NCBI GenBank assembly: GCA_021800315.1 | Contig: JAJYZD010000168.1 | Coordinates: 1-8,235, forward strand | Length of the DNA stretch: 8,235 nt | From: Bacillota bacterium | GTDB taxonomy: Bacteria > Bacillota > Desulfotomaculia > Desulfotomaculales > JAJYZD01 | Reading direction: 5' to 3' | Shown: positions 1 through 5,136 of the stretch, one piece after another | Position numbering within the stretch: the first letter of the stretch is position 1 | How the letters are laid out: each line of letters starts with the position of its first letter | Made by a program: the position numbers and the translations under genes | The notes under the pieces: model-generated | The model's database searches: none | Told to the model about the DNA's origin: nothing | The model's input: the letters and a program-made list of their open reading frames with translations, nothing else

Positions 1-96
1 GTGTCCACGTGACTAAAATGGCCGAACTGACCCAGCCGCCGGGTAATGCGAAATGTTGTGGGTCCGGCCCGCTGATCAGGATTACGCGGTGAACAA
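1..96. other. Region downstream of the HTH/zinc-ribbon gene, possible insertion-sequence end
   Basis: No complete gene is visible. On the minus strand, two frames other than that of the HTH/zinc-ribbon gene stay open from its A8 run to the window edge, so a second transposon ORF could continue beyond the window. The first 33 bases read as a direct-repeat-rich motif (GTGACTAAAATGG, then GAACTGACCC) that looks to me like IS21-type terminal sequence. This resemblance is from memory and weak. Confidence 0.2.
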
Positions 97-573
97 TCAA
101 GCACCATCCGGCGAAGGAGTTTTTTTTACCATGATATAAAGAACCCGGTGACAGTTGCTGCAGACGAAACGATTCTGCCGGCCTTCTTTTACCGGCCAGG
201 AGCCGTTCTTCCAAACCCGCTCGCAACCACAAGCGGGACATTTGCCAGGCCGCGGGCTTTGCTCATTGGGCGACGTAGAAACACCCATTTGAGGTTGCTG
301 AGATAATCTCTCGATAATAATTGACAGTTCTTCTACGCGTTTGTGAAGGCTTATGCTCTCCTGCGCCAATTCCTGGAACGGCGACTTTTTCTTTGGGCCG
401 GGCTTTTCTGCAAGGGCATCGAGAACGCTCTGCTTCGCCAAATCGGACCAGTGATATAGCGCCGGACGAGACACGCCGTACTTTTTAGCCACTTTGGAGA
501 TAGACCGCGGTGACGCCCAGACCTCCTTTAGGGCTTGGAATTTGTCTTCTGGAGCGAGAGACCTGTAGCCCAT
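97..573 (-). CDS. HTH plus zinc-ribbon transposon-type protein
   Basis: A 158-residue protein. Its N-terminus (about residues 8-45, ALKEVW..PRSISKVAKKYGVSRPALYHW) is a typical IS OrfA-type helix-turn-helix. A basic linker (PGPKKKSP, 58-65) and a coiled-coil-like stretch (66-92) follow. The C-terminus is a zinc ribbon with C112-x2-C115 and C138-x2-C141, like the N-terminal region of some DDE transposases. No DDE catalytic core is present, so this is either a transposase accessory/OrfA-type protein or a truncated transposase. The ATG at 573 is preceded by a strong GGGAGGTG 7 nt upstream and by a good promoter, which supports the start. The last codons cross an A8 run (positions 120-127) that could allow frameshifting into a longer product. 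The downstream partner is outside the window. That it is a real gene is fairly certain; its exact IS family is not. Confidence 0.7.
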   Translation of the reverse strand: MGYRSLAPEDKFQALKEVWASPRSISKVAKKYGVSRPALYHWSDLAKQSVLDALAEKPGPKKKSPFQELAQESISLHKRVEELSIIIERLSQQPQMGVSTSPNEQSPRPGKCPACGCERVWKNGSWPVKEGRQNRFVCSNCHRVLYIMVKKTPSPDGA

Positions 574-582
574 CTGTTGCCA

Positions 583-613
583 CCTCCCGGACGGGATTAT
601 ACCACCCGGGAGG
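583..613. promoter_or_regulatory. Inverted repeat spanning the -10 box, candidate operator
   Basis: CCTCCCGG (583-590) and CCGGGAGG (606-613) form a perfect 8-bp inverted repeat whose 15-bp centre contains the TATAAT box. The proximal arm also forms the ribosome binding site. The transcript should start inside or after the proximal arm, so the repeat would act as a DNA site rather than an mRNA hairpin. Autoregulation by the HTH protein is an inference. It could also be a fortuitous pairing with the purine-rich ribosome binding site. Confidence 0.35.
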
Positions 614-625
614 CATCAAGCACAA
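596..625 (-). promoter_or_regulatory. Sigma-A-type promoter of the HTH/zinc-ribbon gene
   Basis: On the minus strand, TTGTGC (620-625) and a perfect TATAAT (596-601) are separated by 18 bp. The predicted transcription start falls near 590, about 15 nt before the ribosome binding site GGGAGGTG and the ATG at 573. Confidence 0.6.
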
Positions 626-713
626 GCCATTTGTAAATTATTTTGGGACGGATATGTCAGCTCGGAAATTTCGTGCAAAACTTAGGTTACAAGGAAAGTT
701 TGTATCTATTTGA

Positions 714-1261
714 TTCTACGCTCCTGAAATTGCCATCGCCCAGAACAAACTGGAACAGTACTTCGAACCGGCCAAGGAGACGGGCTTCACCGCGCGGTGG
801 AAGTATCGGATGGTTCGCTGACAGTGAAGAAAAGCGTGCGCAATAGGGCCATTTCCCTGGGCTGCTCCCTGGGACTGAAAGTGCTGACCGAGGTGGGCAA
901 GAAGGATCCCCGGGAGCGAATGAGCACCAACCAGTTGATTGACACCGCATACCGGGACCTGGAGGATGGTGCCTTCAAGGTTATCCTGGAAGGCCGGGAA
1001 GGCGGCATGGACAGCGGCCTATACGACGCGGACGGGTTCTTCGTCGGTCAGGTGGTGAAAGATCTGGAGGAAGCCGGCGGCGACATCAACGACCTGATCT
1101 GGGAAGCGCCTTTGAAACACCAACAGACGGACCTCATTCTACGGTTTGGGCCCAACGTGAACATGGGGAACATCGCCCCGAACGAGGCGTTTTCCACGAA
1201 GTCACTACGGTTGGGACTGAGGGGCGATACGTTGACTGCCGCCTATTTCGGCAATTTGTAG
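714..1261 (+). pseudogene. comA: Phosphosulfolactate synthase (comA) pseudogene, copy 1: 5'-truncated and frameshifted
   Basis: ComA joins sulfite and phosphoenolpyruvate to make phosphosulfolactate in coenzyme M/sulfolactate synthesis. This frame begins at about the middle of the TIM barrel, after a stop at 711-713 (APEIAIAQNKLEQYFEPAKE, from 720). It shifts at 792-796, where an extra CG dinucleotide turns GCGGTGG into GCGCGGTGG. It then resumes as AVEVSDGSL and runs through LTEVGKKDP, VILEGRE, IWEAPLKHQQ and RFGPNVNMGNI to GLRGDTLTAAY, all typical of the ComA C-terminus. Roughly the first third of the family's usual ~250 residues is absent, replaced by unrelated sequence before 714. The 113 residues from the ATG at 920 are 86% identical (97/113) to copy 2, but copy 1 lacks three codons (AQF) that copy 2 carries near 2335-2343. 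It is unlikely to be functional. Confidence 0.8.
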
Positions 1262-1275
1262 TAGACGGATAAAAA

Positions 1276-1320
1276 GAAAAACCACAACCGGCACTTGACG
1301 GCTCCCTCAGGTGGTTTTTC
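1276..1320. terminator. Bidirectional rho-independent terminator
   Basis: GAAAAACCAC (1276-1285) pairs perfectly with GTGGTTTTTC (1311-1320) around a 25-nt loop. U-rich tracts result on both strands. It lies between the converging comA copy 1 and the HEPN gene, 43 bp past the HEPN stop, so it can serve both. Confidence 0.65.
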
Positions 1321-1362
1321 CTTGTATTGTTTTCCGTCAAGCATTATTTCCCGGGGATTCAA

Positions 1363-1764
1363 CTATTGCCCTCTATTGAAAATATCTTCAAATTGAGCGA
1401 TAAACATCCCAACCTGCTCGATTTCTTCTTTAACTATCTCTGGGTTAAAGCTCGTGAAAGCAGCATAGTCAGCTTTGTTTCGATCGTAAAACAACCTATC
1501 AAACAGCTTTCCCATATCTTCGGATGCCATTCGCGTCTTAATGAAATCACGGTGTAAAGATGCACGGACTGCTGAATGCCTGCCATATTTCAACCCACGA
1601 GAAGTAATCACTGCACTTACCACATAGAACACTGCATAATAAAGCCGGTTTATGCTAAAACTAAGATGCCCTTGCGAGTACTCCAATTGAGCCGACTGAA
1701 AACTATCTTTGGCTTTTTCCAGCCAATAGGCTCCTAGTTCTCGCAATTGTTCCCCCTTATTCAC
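1363..1764 (-). CDS. HEPN-domain toxin-like protein (UPF0332 type)
   Basis: A 133-residue all-helical HEPN protein, the ribonuclease-toxin half of HEPN/MNT toxin-antitoxin pairs. Family landmarks are a helical N-terminus (LEKAKDSFQSAQ), INRLYYAVFYVVSAV at 38-52, the GRHSAVRASLHRDFIKT segment at 61-77, and YDRNKADYAAF at 93-103. The R-x4-Y at 95-100 sits where many HEPN RNases carry R-x4-6-H, so catalytic competence is not certain. The GTG start overlaps the TGA of the MNT gene by four bases (GTGA), which implies translational coupling and a fixed stoichiometry. The gene is much more AT-rich than cinA or the radical SAM gene, consistent with horizontal acquisition. Ribonuclease activity is inferred from the family. 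Confidence 0.85.
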   Translation of the reverse strand: MNKGEQLRELGAYWLEKAKDSFQSAQLEYSQGHLSFSINRLYYAVFYVVSAVITSRGLKYGRHSAVRASLHRDFIKTRMASEDMGKLFDRLFYDRNKADYAAFTSFNPEIVKEEIEQVGMFIAQFEDIFNRGQ

Positions 1765-2087
1765 AAAGCGACCCCATCTTTCTCGACTTCTTCATGAAGA
1801 GGTAGAAGAGAAAGCAAGCCGGTTTCCCATTTAGTCTTGTCCGCCACCAGAATACTAATATTTGTACCATGGGACAAGTTAATATCAAAAACTACGTCAC
1901 ACATCGCGTGTTCTTCTTTATGGCTCAACTGGCGACTGGTTAGAACCAATAGGTCAAGGTCTGATTCATCGGTAGCCTCACCCCGTGCAACCGACCCGAA
2001 GACTATGAACTCCTCGACAGGGAATTTAGCTCGCAACAGACTCTTGGTTTCCCCAAGGGCTGCCTGCTCACTCCACGAAAGCTTCAT
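1761..2087 (-). CDS. MNT-type minimal nucleotidyltransferase antitoxin
   Basis: A 108-residue polymerase-beta-superfamily nucleotidyltransferase. The signature G31-S32-VARG-(x)6-SD43-LD45 matches the GS-x10-D-x-D active site. The usual third acidic residue on a later strand is not evident (the candidate strand reads NISILVAD, 76-83), as in some MNT subgroups. MNT proteins of this kind neutralise their HEPN partner, in characterised pairs by adding AMP to the HEPN protein; that activity is inferred here. It is the first gene of the operon, the HEPN gene overlaps its stop by 4 bp, and it has its own promoter about 35 bp upstream. The ATG at 2087 follows a modest GGGG ribosome binding site. Confidence 0.85.
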   Translation of the reverse strand: MKLSWSEQAALGETKSLLRAKFPVEEFIVFGSVARGEATDESDLDLLVLTSRQLSHKEEHAMCDVVFDINLSHGTNISILVADKTKWETGLLSLLPLHEEVEKDGVAL

Positions 2088-2120
2088 TAGTTATCGCCCC
2101 ACAATAGATAATCCACAGAT

Positions 2121-2149
2121 ATTATATCCTCGTTCCGAATAAAATTCAA
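2121..2149 (-). promoter_or_regulatory. Promoter of the HEPN/MNT operon
   Basis: The minus strand shows TTGAAT (2144-2149), a 17-bp spacer, and a perfect TATAAT (2121-2126). This is near-consensus for the housekeeping sigma factor. The predicted transcription start is about 2114, leaving a leader of roughly 26 nt before the MNT ATG. Confidence 0.7.
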
Positions 2150-2322
2150 TAGTTGGTAATCCGTTAAATTCACGGCATTTTTCGCCCTTTGCGGCCACAG
2201 GAGGAGAGGGTGGTACGGTACCCCGCCCCCCCCCCTCATCCGGCCTAGTCGTCTCTGGCACAGCGCCGGCAGGGTCAGCGGAACGGTCGATCCGGCCGTT
2301 GACCAGCCGTAGTAGTCCTTAA
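2150..2322. other. Unassigned spacer with GGTACC palindrome and C10 run
   Basis: No gene is recognisable. On the minus strand two frames stay open through most of the stretch. One ends in TAATG overlapping the MNT start, but it matches no family I know and crosses a homopolymer. GGTAC-G-GTACC (2212-2222) is a perfect short palindrome followed by a run of ten C (2226-2235), which is also a likely site of sequencing or replication slippage. Confidence 0.4.
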
Positions 2323-2691
2323 GCGATCCCCCGGGCGCAGTTTGAGCGCATGAGCACGAACCAGTTGATTGATGCCGTCTACCACGATTTGGAAAACGGT
2401 GCCTTCAAGGTGATCCTGGAAGGCCGGGAAAGCGGTATGGACAGCGGACTATACGATGAGGAAGGTTTCTTTATCGGCCAGGTGGTGAAAGATCTGGAGG
2501 ATGCCGTCGTCGACATCAACAATCTCATCTGGGAAGCGCCTTTAAAACACCAGCAGACGGACCTGATCCTGCGCTTCGGACCCAACGTGAACATGGGGAA
2601 TATCGCACCGAACGAGGTCTTCTCTACCGAGTCCCTGCGTTTGGGGCTGAGAGGCGACACCTTGACGGCGGCTTACTTCGGAGAACCATAG
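2323..2691 (+). pseudogene. comA: Phosphosulfolactate synthase (comA) pseudogene, copy 2: C-terminal fragment
   Basis: This is the last ~115 residues of ComA, from AQFERMSTNQLID through VILEGRESG, LIWEAPLKHQQ, RFGPNVNMGNI and SLRLGLRGDTLTAAY to a TAG at 2689. An ATG at 2350 could start a 113-residue product, but it has no visible ribosome binding site and corresponds to the middle of the barrel. Immediately upstream, GATCCCCCGGG (2325-2335) has one more C than copy 1 (GATCCCCGGG), which shifts the frame. Detectable homology stops near 2323. Protein identity to copy 1 over 113 residues is 86% (97/113). Confidence 0.75.
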
Positions 2692-2770
2692 GGCCGGTCA
2701 ATTGGACCCCAAAAAACCCAACCGCCGATGGCAACCCTACCGCCTGCGGTTTTCTTTCGGCCGTCGGATC
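2692..2770. other. Spacer with possible insertion-sequence end
   Basis: Directly after comA copy 2 comes GGTCAATTGGACCCC (2696-2710) followed by an A/C-rich stretch. This resembles a transposon terminal motif but I cannot place it in a family. No gene is seen. Confidence 0.15.
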
Positions 2771-2923
2771 AGCCGTCCACAGCCGTTCGGGATAGCGCCC
2801 GAACTCATGTTTCCGGTGGTTCGTACCGCCCGGACTCCGCCTTCCCGCTCCCAACCCCTGGAGGGTGCTGACATGGACACCTGATTTCCGGGCGGCTTCC
2901 CCCGTAGTAAACGCCTCTTTCAT
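2771..2923 (-). pseudogene. Decayed IS607 OrfA / MerR-like helix-turn-helix fragment
   Basis: From an ATG at 2923 the minus strand reads KEAFTTGEAARKSGVHVSTLQ, a MerR-type helix-turn-helix like the N-terminus of IS607 OrfA recombinases. Homology then moves to the next frame near 2856-2861 as GWEREGGVRAVRT, and returns to the first frame as NHRKHEFGRYPERL. This mirrors the family pattern TLR-x-WE-x-EGKI-x-A-x-RT-x-GNHRRY. The two compensating indels and the lack of the downstream serine-recombinase catalytic domain mark it as a relic. It could also derive from a stand-alone MerR/excisionase. It sits between comA fragments 2 and 3. Confidence 0.45.
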
Positions 2924-2930
2924 GGTAGCT

Positions 2931-2972
2931 AAGCGTTCGGGATCGAGGGGAGATACGTTGACAGCGGCGTAC
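2931..2972 (+). pseudogene. comA: comA remnant, copy 3: extreme 3' end only
   Basis: These 42 bases encode KRSG-S-RGDTLTAAY, matching the ComA C-terminal GLRGDTLTAAY of copies 1 and 2 with one substitution. GATACGTTGAC is identical to copy 1. The frame runs on with unrelated residues to a TAG at 3006. Same strand and orientation as the other two copies. The sequence is short, so I rely on the near-exact match to a conserved motif. Confidence 0.55.
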
Positions 2973-3019
2973 CCGGTTTTCTTTCTGCTTTCTCCGTCAG
3001 CCACATAGAACCAGGTTTC

Positions 3020-4093
3020 TCACGACAAAAGGCAATTGGCAATTTCCGCAATCAGATTGTATACCTTTTCAGCTACCGGAATACTGAGATTTGTAATTCC
3101 GCAACTCGGTGTAATCAGAGCCTGATTATTTAATAGCTCATAGTTTATACTCTTTGAGACAAGGGTATAAACCTGGCGTCGAAACAAATCAACGAAGTCC
3201 GCGGAATTCATATGTGCGACGCTTTCGGACACAGGCACAAGACCCCACGCCAGTGTGCCGCCCTTGGAAAGGAAATTCCCAAGTTCTACATTATACAGGC
3301 TGAGGCTGTCAAAGTAACCGTAAGCGTCAAAACTGACAATGTCGGCACTACTCTCCAGCAGGACAGACCAGTCGGTCCGTGCGCAGCAATGAATTCCTGC
3401 CAGGGCCCCGGCACTATGCACAGCTTCAACTATGCAATTAATGTCATCAATCAGGTTTTCTTTCTTAAGGGTTATGTGGGTTGAAGAACCGTAAGCATAT
3501 AGAGCCGGTTCGTCTATGAAGATTATAACCGGAAGCCTGAAACGTGCCAGCGCTTTCACCTGCCAGGCAGCCTGCATGGACAGGCTTTTTATCACCAGAT
3601 CGCGCAGTTGTTCATCATAGTAAGCCGACCGGCCGTTTTGGTCGGTGAGTTGAAGACCGACCGTTATTGGTCCGCTGATTTGCCCCTTAAGCCACCGGGC
3701 GGCACCCGGGCCATAAGTCTCCAGGTGCCGGATAAAAGCGTAAAATCCGGCGGCAGACTCCAGGGGAAAAGAAAACTGGTCATAGCCTGTTTCCACTCCG
3801 TCCAATACTTCCAAATAAGCGGCGTAAAAAGCCGCCAACCTCTCGGGCCAATCCTCTTTTCCAGTATTGATATATGGGGACTTTTCAGGCCTTTCCCGAA
3901 CAGCCAGCCCAAAGCCCGTCAAGGGAGACAGGTACTGGTTGACCAACCCCTCAGCGGTTGCCAATCGTGGTAACTGAGGCCAGTGGGGAATTGCTTTGGA
4001 CGTTTGAAAGATTAGTCGGACAGCGCTTTCCGGGTCGTTATGGGGCAGGCTGCCGATACCTGTACACAGGCCCCGGGGGGAAAAATACTCCAC
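3020..4093 (-). CDS. Stand-alone MetE C-terminal-like zinc methyltransferase
   Basis: A 357-residue protein of the UROD/MetE-like fold, corresponding to only the catalytic C-terminal half of cobalamin-independent methionine synthase (family about 750 residues). The zinc ligands are visible: H235-x-C237 in GIHCCART and C331 in ITPSCGITNL (MetE: H-x-C and DCG). FIDEPALYA (192-200) matches the IDEPAL motif, and GIGSLPHNDPE (12-22) is the substrate-loop start. Such core-MetE proteins use methyl donors other than methyl-tetrahydrofolate-triglutamate, commonly methyl-corrinoid proteins. The acceptor here could be homocysteine or another thiol. It begins at GTG (4093), 40 bp after the DUF5714 stop; an in-frame TAA seven codons upstream limits alternatives. 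No promoter is seen in the gap, so the two genes are probably cotranscribed. The ribosome binding site is weak, which suggests coupling. Confidence 0.75.
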   Translation of the reverse strand: MEYFSPRGLCTGIGSLPHNDPESAVRLIFQTSKAIPHWPQLPRLATAEGLVNQYLSPLTGFGLAVRERPEKSPYINTGKEDWPERLAAFYAAYLEVLDGVETGYDQFSFPLESAAGFYAFIRHLETYGPGAARWLKGQISGPITVGLQLTDQNGRSAYYDEQLRDLVIKSLSMQAAWQVKALARFRLPVIIFIDEPALYAYGSSTHITLKKENLIDDINCIVEAVHSAGALAGIHCCARTDWSVLLESSADIVSFDAYGYFDSLSLYNVELGNFLSKGGTLAWGLVPVSESVAHMNSADFVDLFRRQVYTLVSKSINYELLNNQALITPSCGITNLSIPVAEKVYNLIAEIANCLLS

Positions 4094-4133
4094 TAAAACA
4101 GCACCATCTTCCCGTTAGTATGTGCCAGCAGCC

Positions 4134-4910
4134 TTAGCCGGGGAAATAACTGCATCCGGTTTCCCTGCAGCCGTGGGGGTGGCGACGGCTGTCTGCGCAC
4201 ATAATTCTTACAGTGCAGTCAAGATCGGTGCCAAGGTACTCCTTAGCCAGTTCACAACTCAAGGCCAGTGCGGTTCGCACGAAATTTTTACAACAACAGG
4301 GGCCGGTCTCGCTGGCTATGGCTTCTACAACCCGCGCCACTACATGCATTGTAACGGCGGTTTCCTTATCCTTGGGGCAGGCAGCTCCCAGGATTACACT
4401 AAAGGCGGCGCCAACCGCCACGGCTACTCCGCAGACTCCGGTTAGGCCGCAATAGGCGCCGACCGCCTGTTTTTGGGTCCGGTCGAGGGCTTCAATAATC
4501 TGATCATCCGTCACCTTGATTGAGCCGTGGGTTTTTATGGACGCCAGCAAAGCGCCGGCGGCAATCCAGGCATGTTCACATCCCAGCATGGAGACACCGG
4601 TCGATTTAATCATTTCTTCGGCTATAGTAACAGGATTGGTGCCTTTGGCCGAGATTGCCAAAGCCCTGATTGCATCAAAAGCGCTTTTACCATGGCATTT
4701 ATCGCAAATGTAATGACCGTTTGGACAATAAACATAGCCAGATTCTTTTTGACCACAGCGCATGCACGTAAGTTCTCGACCTGACTCAAAATAGTCAAGT
4801 TTACCCCCGCAAACCAGGCAATTCTCGGTTACTTTTGGAAGATGTTGACCAACATCTTCTTGGGAAGGGCCTCAGCAACTGCTTCCACCAAGTAATTGCT
4901 CTTTCGTCAC
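4134..4910 (-). CDS. DUF5714 zinc/cysteine-rich protein, probable selenoprotein (Sec13 at UGA 4872-4874)
   Basis: The DUF5714 body is unmistakable: a double zinc-ribbon head (C31-x2-C34, C49-x2-C52, then C62-PNGH66-YIC69-x2-C72-H), GCEH, GAYCGLTGVCG and GPCCCKN. From the first ATG (4763) the protein would lack C31, C34 and C49 of the first ribbon, and no Shine-Dalgarno precedes it. Reading upstream, the frame encodes ENCLVCGGKLDYFESGRELTC, meets an in-frame UGA at 4872-4874, and continues to a GTG at 4910 preceded by GGGGGGTG 5 nt away. With UGA as selenocysteine the N-terminus is MTKEQLLGGSSC-U-GPS, 258 residues in all. Cys-Sec-Gly-Pro is a plausible redox or metal-binding pair (the Cys form would be CCGP). 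A SECIS-like hairpin follows. The function of DUF5714 is not established; its relatives occur in methanogens and anaerobes, often near methyltransferases. The alternative is an ordinary nonsense mutation or a start at 4763. Confidence 0.7.
4838..4859 (-). promoter_or_regulatory. Candidate bacterial SECIS hairpin
   Basis: The minus strand reads GAAGATGTT-GGTC-AACATCTTC: nine perfect base pairs closed by a GGUC tetraloop. The stem starts 12 nt after the UGA (4872-4874) and the apical loop lies 21 nt after it. The bacterial SECIS consensus requires a hairpin just downstream of the UGA, an apical loop about 16-37 nt away, and a G in the first two loop positions. All three hold. The GGUC loop also resembles the E. 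coli fdhF SECIS loop (GGUCU). No U-tract follows, so it is not a terminator. Confidence 0.65.
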
Positions 4911-4947
4911 ATTAACACCCCCCGCAAAAACTAACCCAGGCAGTTTA

Positions 4948-5042
4948 TCAAACCATGGTCAAGGTGACGCCTGAATCCATCTGAACCAGCAGGGCGGCCG
5001 GGACTTTGCTGACGTAGTGACAGAGATCTTTACTTCCAACAT
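4948..5042 (-). pseudogene. Possible HPr-like remnant in the leader of the DUF5714 operon
   Basis: From an ATG at 5042 the minus strand reads MLEVKISVTTSAKSR. After a one-base shift it continues PAALLVQMDSGVTLTMV and stops at 4948. This is reminiscent of the HPr N-terminal half (VTI..GLHARPAALFVQ-x-AS-x-F-x-SDI), but the active-site His region is lost and nothing follows. It may instead be a short leader peptide of 27 codons without the shift. Low certainty. Confidence 0.3.
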
Positions 5043-5060
5043 GGCCCGGACCCTAAAACC

Positions 5061-5069
5061 ATTATACCA
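5061..5069 (-). promoter_or_regulatory. Extended -10 promoter for the DUF5714/MetE-like operon
   Basis: The minus strand contains TGGTATAAT, a perfect -10 hexamer (5061-5066) with the TGn extension. No good -35 is visible at the expected distance. It lies between the cinA stop (5137) and the DUF5714 GTG (4910), giving a leader of about 145 nt that contains the HPr-like stretch. Confidence 0.5.
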
Positions 5070-5136
5070 CATCCAAAAAACCCGTCCTTTCCTGATCCCC
5101 GGTGACCACGGCGGAACGATCCCTCCCGGACCTAAG

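Noticed and set aside
2093..2320. A small minus-strand gene upstream of MNT whose TAATG overlaps the MNT start
   Set aside because: It would cross a G10 homopolymer and contain the MNT promoter. Two frames are equally open, and neither resembles a known family.
2624..3004. Taking the whole 126-residue minus-strand frame as one gene
   Set aside because: Its N-terminal part is antisense to comA copy 3 and its C-terminal part is antisense to comA copy 2. Only the middle has HTH similarity, and that needs frameshifts.
4838..4859. Reading the hairpin as a terminator or attenuator
   Set aside because: It lies inside the extended coding frame and is followed by CCAAAAG, with no U-tract.
4911..5060. 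A riboswitch (cobalamin or SAM type) in the DUF5714 leader
   Set aside because: I see no B12-box or SAM-I core motifs, and the stretch is better explained by a decayed reading frame.
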